NCBI GenBank assembly: GCA_036495095.1
Contig: DASXNK010000025.1
Span: 1-56,144 of the forward strand
Direction: 5' to 3'
DNA: 56,144 bases
Origin: Candidatus Dormiibacterota bacterium
GTDB lineage: Bacteria; Chloroflexota; Dormibacteria; Aeolococcales; Aeolococcaceae
Position 1 is the first letter of the stretch. Each line of letters opens with the position of its first letter. The notes below the pieces were generated by a model. That model was not told the DNA's origin, made no database searches, and saw nothing but the letters and a program-made list of their open reading frames with translations. The position numbers were made by a program, and so were the translations under genes. Shown one piece after another: positions 50,699-56,144 of this stretch.

Positions 50699-51870
50699 GT
50701 GCGCATCGCCTCGCCGAGCCGGCGGACCGCCTCGTCCGCCTCGGCGTCGGTGAGGGTCAGAGGGGGCACCAGCCGCAGGGTGTGCGGCCCGGTGGCGTTG
50801 ACGATCACCCCGGTGCGCAGCCCGGCGCGCACCACCTGGGGGGCGATGTCGGCGTCGAGGTCGACGCCGATCATGAGGCCCCGGCCGCGCACCGAGGCCA
50901 CCGGCGCGCCGAGGCCGCGGAGCCGCTCGCGCAGGTGCTCACCGGCGGTGGCGGCGTGGTCGACCAGGCCGCGCTCCTCGATGGTGCGGAGCACCTCGGC
51001 CGCCACCGCGGTGGCCAGCGGGTTGCCGCCGAAGGTGCAGCCGTGGTCGCCGGGCTCGAGCACGTCGGCTCGGGGCGCGGCGAGGATCGCCCCGATGGGA
51101 ACACCGCCGCCGAGCCCCTTGGCGACGGTCATCACGTCGGGGGTGATGCCGGCGTGCTGGTGCGCCCACCAGCGCCCGGTGCGTCCCATGCCGCTCTGCA
51201 CCTCGTCGAGGATCAGCAGCAGCCCGCGCTCGTCGCAGAGCGCGCGCACCGCCCGCAGGGTCTGGTCGCGCACCAGGTTGACGCCGGTCTCGCCCTGCAC
51301 CGGCTCGAGCATCACCGCCACGGTGCGCTCGTCGACGGCGGCGGCGATCGCGTCCGGGTCGTCGAAGTCGACGTGGGTGAAACCGTCGGGCATCGGCTCG
51401 AAGGGTGCCATGTAGCGGGGGTTGCCGGTGGCCGCGAGGGCGGCCAGGGTGCGGCCGTGGAAGGCGTTGCGCAAGCAGACGATGCGGTGGGCGCCATCAC
51501 GGTGGCGCTGCCCCCACTTGCGCGCGATCTTGATCGCCCCCTCGTTGGCCTCGGCGCCGCTGTTGCAGAAGAAGACGCGGGCCGGGAACGCGGTCTCCAC
51601 CAGCCGCCGCGCCGCCTCCACCATCGGCTCGGTGTAGTAGAGGTTGCTGACGTGGATGAGCAGCGACGCCTGGCGCTCGAGGGCGGCGCGCACCGCCGCG
51701 GGGGCGTGGCCGAGGACGTTGACGGCGATGCCCCCGACCATGTCGAGGTACTCGTTGCCGTCGGTGTCCCACACCCGCAGGCCCTCGCCGCGGACCAGTG
51801 CCAGCGGCTGGCGCGCGTAGGTGCCCATCACGTACCGCGACTCGAGCTCGCGCAGGGCGTCGAGACTCAT
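50695..51870 (-). CDS. argD: acetylornithine aminotransferase
   Basis: 391 residues from the ATG at 51870, overlapping the argB stop (ATGA). PLP enzyme converting N-acetylglutamate semialdehyde to N-acetylornithine. Class III aminotransferase features: VWDTDGNEYLDMVGGIAVNV, FFCNSGAEANEGAIKIAR, NAFHGRTLAALAATG, LILDEVQSGMGRTG, the PLP-lysine region MTVAKGLGGGVPIGA and TFGGNPLATAVA. Fourth gene of the operon. The gene order passes straight to argR, with no argF between. Confidence 0.97.
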   Translation of the reverse strand: MSLDALRELESRYVMGTYARQPLALVRGEGLRVWDTDGNEYLDMVGGIAVNVLGHAPAAVRAALERQASLLIHVSNLYYTEPMVEAARRLVETAFPARVFFCNSGAEANEGAIKIARKWGQRHRDGAHRIVCLRNAFHGRTLAALAATGNPRYMAPFEPMPDGFTHVDFDDPDAIAAAVDERTVAVMLEPVQGETGVNLVRDQTLRAVRALCDERGLLLILDEVQSGMGRTGRWWAHQHAGITPDVMTVAKGLGGGVPIGAILAAPRADVLEPGDHGCTFGGNPLATAVAAEVLRTIEERGLVDHAATAGEHLRERLRGLGAPVASVRGRGLMIGVDLDADIAPQVVRAGLRTGVIVNATGPHTLRLVPPLTLTDAEADEAVRRLGEAMRT

Positions 51871-52757
51871 GCCGCCTCCGGGGTGTCGTCGCCGCTGTCG
51901 CACAGCATCGTGCCCACCCCCGACTCGGTGAGCAGCTCGAGCAGCAGCGAGTGGGGCACCCGGCCGTCGATGACGTGGGCGGCGCCGCCCCCCTCGAGGG
52001 CGCGCAGCCCCGCCAGCACCTTGGGGATCATCCCCCCACTGATCGTGCCCGCGGCGATCAGACGGCGTGCCCGGGCCGCGTCGAGCTCGCTGATCAGGGT
52101 GCCGTCGGCGTCGTGGATGCCGTCGATGTCGGTGAGCAGCAGCAGCTTGGAGGCGCGCAGCGCCACCGCCAGCTCGGCGGCGACGGAGTCGGCGTTGACG
52201 TTGTAGGCCTTGCCGTCGTAGCCGAGGCCGATCGACGCGACCACGGGGATGCGCCCCTGGTCGAGGATCGACTCGATCGGCTCCGGGTTCACCTGGGCGA
52301 CGTCACCGACGAAGCCGAGGTCCTCGCCCGCCTCGGGGGGACGGGGCCGCACCAGCAGGGTGGGGCCGTCCTCGCCGCTGAGCCCGATCGCCCGGCCGCC
52401 GAGGCGGTGGATGCCGGCGACCAGCTCCGGGCCCACCTTCCCGGTGAGCACCATCTTGGCGATCTCCATGGTCTGCGCGTCGGTGACCCGCAACCCGTTG
52501 ACGAAGCGGGTCTCCATCCCCATGCGCTTCTGCCAGGCGCTGATCTCCGGGCCGCCGCCGTGGACCAGCACCGGGCGAAGGCCGACGAAGCGGAGCAGCA
52601 CGACGTCCTGCAGCACCTGCTCGGGTTCGCCGCTCTCGATGGCGGCGCCGCCCAGCTTCACCACCACGGTCTGACCCGCGAAGCGGCGGATGAAGGGCAG
52701 CGCCTCCACCAGCACCTGGGCGCGGCGGATGCGTTCGTCCATCGTCTCGACCGTCAT
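51867..52757 (-). CDS. argB: acetylglutamate kinase
   Basis: 296 residues from the ATG at 52757. It phosphorylates N-acetylglutamate. VVVKLGGAAIESGEPEQVLQ, LVHGGGPEISAWQKRMGMET, RFVNGLRVTDAQTMEIAKMV, YNVNADSVAAELAVAL and KLLLLTDIDGIHD are all family motifs. The N-terminal helix (ERIRRAQVLVEALPFIRRFA) is that of the arginine-sensitive hexameric enzyme, so feedback inhibition by arginine is likely. It follows argJ by 19 bases. Confidence 0.97.
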   Translation of the reverse strand: MTVETMDERIRRAQVLVEALPFIRRFAGQTVVVKLGGAAIESGEPEQVLQDVVLLRFVGLRPVLVHGGGPEISAWQKRMGMETRFVNGLRVTDAQTMEIAKMVLTGKVGPELVAGIHRLGGRAIGLSGEDGPTLLVRPRPPEAGEDLGFVGDVAQVNPEPIESILDQGRIPVVASIGLGYDGKAYNVNADSVAAELAVALRASKLLLLTDIDGIHDADGTLISELDAARARRLIAAGTISGGMIPKVLAGLRALEGGGAAHVIDGRVPHSLLLELLTESGVGTMLCDSGDDTPEAA

Positions 52758-52776
52758 TGGAAGCTCCGCTGATCCG

Positions 52777-54006
52777 CTACGTGGTGTAGTCGGCGTTGAT
52801 GCGCACGTAGCCGTCGCTGAGGTCGCAGCCCCAGGCGTGGCCGATGGCGTCGCCGGCGCCGAGGTCGATCTCGAGGTCGACGCGGGCGGCGGCGAAGATG
52901 CGACGGATCGCCTCGAGGTCGGCGTCGACGGGCGTGCCCGCGTCGAAGACGGGGACGCCGCCGATCACGACCCGGCAACCGTCGAGCACGAACTCGGCGC
53001 CGCTGCGCCCGACCGCGGCGACGATGCGTCCCCAGTTGGGGTCGCGGCCGTGGATGGCGGTCTTCACCAGCGGGCTGCCGGCCACGGTGCGGGCGGCGAG
53101 GCGCGCCTGCTCGACCGTGGCCGCGCCGCGCACCTCGACCCGGAAGTGGCGGGTCGCCCCCTCGCCGTCGGCGGCGATCATCTCGGCGAGCTGGTCGCAG
53201 ACCTCGAGGACCGCGGTCTCGAGCGCGGCCAGGCCGCCGCTGCCGGGGCCGACCGGTTCGCCGCCGGCGGCGCCGTTGGCGAGCATCAGCAGGGTGTCGT
53301 TCGTCGAGGTGTCGCCGTCGACGGTGACGCAGTTGAAGGTCTGGTCGGTGACCCGGCGGAGCAGCGGCTGCAGCACCCCGGGAGCGACGGGGGCGTCGGT
53401 GGTCACCAGGGCGAGGAGCGTGGCCATGTCGGGGTGGATCATTCCCGATCCCTTGGCCATCCCGCCCACCACCACCGGGCGGCCGTCGATCCGCACCCTG
53501 CGCACCGCCTGCTTGGGCACGAGGTCGGTGGTCATGATCGCCCGGGCGACGTCGTCACCCGCCTCCGGCCGCAGCACCGTGGCGGCGCCGCGCACCCCGG
53601 TGAGCACCCTCGGCATCGGCATCGGCCGTCCGATCACCCCGGTGCTGCACACCAGCACCTGCGCGGGGTCGAGGTCGCAGGCGTCGCCCGCCGCCTTGCA
53701 CATCGCCAGGGCGTCGCGGAACCCCTGCACCCCGGTGCAGGCGTTGGCGTTGCCGGAGTTGAAGAGCACCGCCTGCACCCGCGCCTGGCGCAGGGTGAGC
53801 TGGGAGATCACCACCGGCGCGGCCTTGACCAGGTTGCGGGTGAAGACCCCCGCCGCCTGGCAGGGGTGCTGGCTGCGCACGATGGCGACGTCGAGCCGGG
53901 TGTCGTCGCCGTGGTCGCGGATGTCGGCCGCGGCCGCGCCGGCGACGAAGCCCGAGGGCGCGCAGACGCCGGTCTCGCGGCCGTCGCCGGCCACCGCCGG
54001 GCTCAC
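52777..54006 (-). CDS. argJ: glutamate N-acetyltransferase / amino-acid acetyltransferase
   Basis: 409 residues from the GTG at 54006 (GTGA overlap with argC). ArgJ recycles the acetyl group from acetylornithine to glutamate. The precursor self-cleaves before a Thr, here T196 in HPDMATLLALVTTDA. FNSGNANACTGVQG, VLVCSTGVIGRPMPM, TVDGDTSTNDTLLMLANGAA and IHGRDPNWGRIVAAVGRSG are all diagnostic. Presence of argJ makes a separate argA/argE unnecessary. Confidence 0.97.
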   Translation of the reverse strand: MSPAVAGDGRETGVCAPSGFVAGAAAADIRDHGDDTRLDVAIVRSQHPCQAAGVFTRNLVKAAPVVISQLTLRQARVQAVLFNSGNANACTGVQGFRDALAMCKAAGDACDLDPAQVLVCSTGVIGRPMPMPRVLTGVRGAATVLRPEAGDDVARAIMTTDLVPKQAVRRVRIDGRPVVVGGMAKGSGMIHPDMATLLALVTTDAPVAPGVLQPLLRRVTDQTFNCVTVDGDTSTNDTLLMLANGAAGGEPVGPGSGGLAALETAVLEVCDQLAEMIAADGEGATRHFRVEVRGAATVEQARLAARTVAGSPLVKTAIHGRDPNWGRIVAAVGRSGAEFVLDGCRVVIGGVPVFDAGTPVDADLEAIRRIFAAARVDLEIDLGAGDAIGHAWGCDLSDGYVRINADYTT

Positions 54007-55055
54007 GGCCACCGGGGGTACAGCGGCAACCCCGCCGTCTCCTCGAAGCCGAACCGCAGGTTGAGCGCCTGGATGCCCTGGCCCCCCGCGCCCTTGATCA
54101 GGTTGTCCACGGCGCAGGTGACCACGGCGACGCCGTCCTGCCAGCCGACGTTGAGCGCGGCGAGGTTGCTGCCCACCACCGACTTGGTGGCGGGGGGGCT
54201 GTCGTCGTAGCGCAGGCAGGGATGCGCGGCGCAGAACCCGGCGTAGAGCTCGCGCAGCTCGGCGAGCCCGGTGCCCGGCAGCGGCCGCAGGTAGGCGGTG
54301 GCGAGAATGCCGCGGGTCATCGGCACCAGGTGGGGGACGAAGGTGAGCCGCAGGCCTGGCTGCGGGGGCGCGCCCCCCCCTCCGGCTCCGGCCGCGACGG
54401 CGCGGCGCATCTCCTGGATCATCTCCGCCTTGTGGCGATGGCCGTCGACACCGTACGCCCTCACCGACTCGTTGACCTCGGCGTAGTGCACCCCGAGCGA
54501 CGGCGAGCGCCCGGCGCCGCTCACCCCGCTCTTGGCGTCGACCACGATGTCGGGCTCGACCAGCCCAGCGCGGAGCGCGGGGAGGGTGGCGAGCAGGGTC
54601 GCGGTGGGATAGCAGCCCGGTGCGGCGATCAGATCCGCGGAGCCGAGCTCGCCGTCGAGCAGCTCGCAGAGCGCGTACACCGACTCGCCACAGAGCCCGG
54701 GGGCGGGGTGGGTGACGCCGTACCAGCGCTCGTACTCGGCGGGGTCGCGCAGCCGGAAGTCCGCGCTCATGTCGACGACGACCGCGCCCCCCTCGATCCA
54801 CTCGCGGGCATGCGCGGCGGCGACGGTGTGGGGGAGCGTGGTGAGCACCGCGTCGACCCCGTCGACGTCGAATCCGGCCTCCAGGGGCATGTCGACGGCG
54901 CTCCCGGGGACGACCTCGCGGAAGCGCCTGCCCGCGTGGGAGCGCGCGAGCAGGCGGGTGAGCTCGACGTGGGGGTGGCGCGCGAGGATCTCGACGCACT
55001 GGACCCCGATGTAGCCGGTGGCCCCGGCAACGGCGACGCGGCAGCGGTTGGTCAC
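54003..55055 (-). CDS. argC: N-acetyl-gamma-glutamyl-phosphate reductase
   Basis: 350 residues from the GTG at 55055, chosen because a -10 hexamer lies 6 bases upstream and the Rossmann motif RVAVAGATGYIGVQC then starts at residue 6; an ATG at 55091 would lie inside the promoter. It reduces acetylglutamyl phosphate with NADPH. Catalytic C148 is in IAAPGCYPTATLL; VVDMSADFRLRD and KSGVSGAGRSPSLGVHYAEV are typical. First gene of the operon, with the promoter and a likely ArgR site directly upstream. The start appears leaderless. Confidence 0.97.
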   Translation of the reverse strand: MTNRCRVAVAGATGYIGVQCVEILARHPHVELTRLLARSHAGRRFREVVPGSAVDMPLEAGFDVDGVDAVLTTLPHTVAAAHAREWIEGGAVVVDMSADFRLRDPAEYERWYGVTHPAPGLCGESVYALCELLDGELGSADLIAAPGCYPTATLLATLPALRAGLVEPDIVVDAKSGVSGAGRSPSLGVHYAEVNESVRAYGVDGHRHKAEMIQEMRRAVAAGAGGGGAPPQPGLRLTFVPHLVPMTRGILATAYLRPLPGTGLAELRELYAGFCAAHPCLRYDDSPPATKSVVGSNLAALNVGWQDGVAVVTCAVDNLIKGAGGQGIQALNLRFGFEETAGLPLYPRWP

Positions 55056-55061
55056 CGCGCC

Positions 55062-55091
55062 TTTATACACGTCCGGTGAATTTTCATGCAA
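55062..55091 (-). promoter_or_regulatory. arg operon promoter with ARG-box-like element
   Basis: TTGCAT (55091-55086), 18-base spacer, TATAAA (55067-55062), then 6 bases to the argC GTG. The stretch TTGCATGAAAATTCA across the -35 contains TGAA-AA-TTCA and the TTGCAT half-site seen in some ARG boxes, in a GC-rich genome where such AT-rich runs are rare. Binding by ArgR is inferred. Confidence 0.6.
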
Positions 55092-55116
55092 CCGACACCA
55101 GCCCTGGCCTGGGCCC

Positions 55117-55122
55117 TATCCT
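55117..55122 (+). promoter_or_regulatory. -10 of the GNAT gene, leaderless
   Basis: TATCCT, then 7 bases to the ATG at 55130, no ribosome-binding site. A weak CCGACA lies 19 bases upstream. It diverges from the arg promoter within 25 bases. Confidence 0.5.
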
Positions 55123-55129
55123 CGGCTGC

Positions 55130-55678
55130 ATGCCTGCGCGCCCAGCCATCCACCTGGTCCGCTGGGAGACCCAGGACCCGACCACCGTGCTCTCCCTCTA
55201 CGTCCGCAACCGCGCCCACCTCGCTCCCTGGGAGCCGGTGCCGGTTCCCGGCTTCCACACCATCGAGGGACAGCGCGCCCGCAGCCTCGAGTCCGCCGCC
55301 TCCCGTGCCGCCGGCCGGGGCGCGGAGTTCGCGATCGTCGAGGACGACGGAGGCGAGCTGGTGGGCCGGGTCGGGCTGAGCGGGATCATGCGCGGGCCCT
55401 TCCAGAGCGCCCACCTCGGCTACCTCGTCGACGCCGCCCACTGCGGCCGCGGCTACGCCCGCGAGGCGGTGCGCCAGCTGCTCACCGTGGCCTTCGGCGA
55501 GCTGCGGCTCCACCGGGTCGAGGCGGCGGTGATGCCCGCCAACACCGCCTCGCTGCGGGCCATCGCCGGGGCCGGGTTCCGTGAGGAGGGGCTGGCCCGG
55601 CGCTACCTGCTCATCAACGGCGTGTGGGAGGATCACCGAATCTTCGCCCGCACCGTCGAGGACGGGAGGGCTCAGTAG
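55130..55678 (+). CDS. GNAT-family (RimJ/RimL-like) N-acetyltransferase
   Basis: 182 residues from the ATG at 55130. RNRAHLAPWEPVPVPGFHTI is the typical entry of RimJ/RimL proteins. The acetyl-CoA pyrophosphate loop is GYLVDAAHCGRGYAREAVRQ, followed by LRLHRVEAAVMPANTASLRA and FREEGLARRYLLINGVWEDH, standard for this group. It may acetylate a ribosomal protein N-terminus or a small amine. The gene diverges from argC, and its end overlaps the following convergent gene by 7 bases. Confidence 0.93.
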   Translation: MPARPAIHLVRWETQDPTTVLSLYVRNRAHLAPWEPVPVPGFHTIEGQRARSLESAASRAAGRGAEFAIVEDDGGELVGRVGLSGIMRGPFQSAHLGYLVDAAHCGRGYAREAVRQLLTVAFGELRLHRVEAAVMPANTASLRAIAGAGFREEGLARRYLLINGVWEDHRIFARTVEDGRAQ

Positions 55679-56144
55679 CGCCTGCGGGGCCCGAGGAAGT
55701 CGATCTGCTTGGGGGTGAGCGGCGGCATCCCGCGCTCGACCCGCATCCGGTTGAAGCGGGCGTGGATGGCGGCGCGCCGGCGCTGCCGCACCGTGCGGAG
55801 CGCGATGAGGGCGGCCAGCGCCAGGGTGACGAGCGTCCCGGCCACCACCTGCCAGGCCTGCACCGCGGCGGACGTCGGGGTCAGCGTGCCCACGGTGCGC
55901 ACCGGGGTGGCGTCACGGGCCGGCGGCATCAGTCCGGTCGCCGGGGCCGCGACCGCCGGGGACGGGGTGGTGGCGGCGGGCGGTTGCGGTGGTGCGGAGG
56001 CCGGCGGCAGCGTCCCGGGGCGCGGGCTCGAGGTCGGCTTCGGGGAGGCGGTCGCCGGCGCCGCGGCTCGCGGGGTCACGGTCGGGTTCGGGTTCGGGGT
56101 CGGGCTGGGGGCGGGGGTCGCCGGGCTCAGGGTGGCGGGCGCCG
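55672..56144 (-). CDS. Pro/Thr/Ala-rich single-pass membrane protein (partial, 5-prime end off window)
   Basis: The frame is open to the window edge (157 codons visible). The outer part is a Pro/Ala/Thr/Ser spacer (SPKPTSSPRPGTLPPASAPP; also PTPNPNPTVTPRA near the edge) likely outside the membrane. VVAGTLVTLALAALIALRTV is a membrane helix. The cytoplasmic tail is short and basic (RQRRRAAIHARFNRMRVERG) with PPLTPKQIDFLGPRRRY at the end. A GTG at 56079 could start a shorter form, but the reading frame continues upstream in the same style. Function unknown. Confidence 0.75.
   Translation of the reverse strand, partial: APATLSPATPAPSPTPNPNPTVTPRAAAPATASPKPTSSPRPGTLPPASAPPQPPAATTPSPAVAAPATGLMPPARDATPVRTVGTLTPTSAAVQAWQVVAGTLVTLALAALIALRTVRQRRRAAIHARFNRMRVERGMPPLTPKQIDFLGPRRRY

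Overview
The window is GC-rich throughout (roughly 70% by eye, with G/C at almost every third codon position), densely coded, and uses many GTG starts with 1-4 base stop/start overlaps. Gene content and style fit a high-GC terrabacterial lineage (Actinomycetota or a related phylum such as Dormibacterota/Chloroflexota). The sequence alone does not settle which. I see no rRNA, tRNA, insertion sequence, prophage or CRISPR array.

Layout. 1-2.9 kb: the tail of a UvrA-type ATPase, then small secreted or unknown proteins, including an I36-type exported protein whose frame breaks just before an amidase domain. 3-4.2 kb: a class III CoA transferase. 4.2-12.6 kb: an acetate locus. acs and satP (minus strand) diverge from a LytS-type kinase, a LytTR regulator, a DUF485 protein, an SSS symporter and a CPA1 Na+/H+ antiporter. 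12.6-14.2 kb: a mostly non-coding stretch with a strong minus-strand promoter, tiny ORFs with strong ribosome-binding sites, an attenuator-like terminator, a 30-bp tandem repeat, and a TPR/HTH-like gene with a coupled upstream ORF. 14.2-17.2 kb: aceE and a 53-residue protein. 17.3-22.8 kb: sugar epimerase, aminotransferase, arylamine N-acetyltransferase, rhodanese, and an OmpR/BaeS-type two-component pair. 23-29.4 kb: secreted proteins, a three-gene glycan-type cluster, a PLP decarboxylase with an elaborate promoter, and a methyltransferase. 29.4-35.7 kb: greA-lysS-serS-thioesterase diverging from dusB and a small membrane protein, then coaX. 35.9-41.3 kb: a MarR regulator fused to a beta-rich domain, a threonine dehydratase-like enzyme, a ROK kinase, an esterase and DegV. 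41.4-45.9 kb: an acyl-CoA cluster (two acyl-CoA dehydrogenases, zinc-ribbon protein, phosphoesterase, VOC protein, hotdog thioesterase). 46-47.2 kb: an exported Gly/His-rich protein and a lipoprotein. 47.2-55.1 kb: argCJBDRGH, one tightly overlapping operon without argF. 55.1 kb to the end: a GNAT acetyltransferase and a Pro-rich membrane protein cut by the window edge.

How the genes work together. Acs, SatP and the SSS symporter would import and activate acetate, with the LytS/LytTR pair as probable sensor. The arg operon makes arginine from glutamate except for the ornithine carbamoyltransferase step. greA, lysS, serS and dusB serve transcription and translation. Several genes have a -10-like hexamer 6-7 bases before the start codon, which suggests that leaderless mRNAs are common. 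The most unusual stretch is 12.65-13.6 kb, which has the architecture of a leader-peptide/attenuator unit controlling very small proteins.
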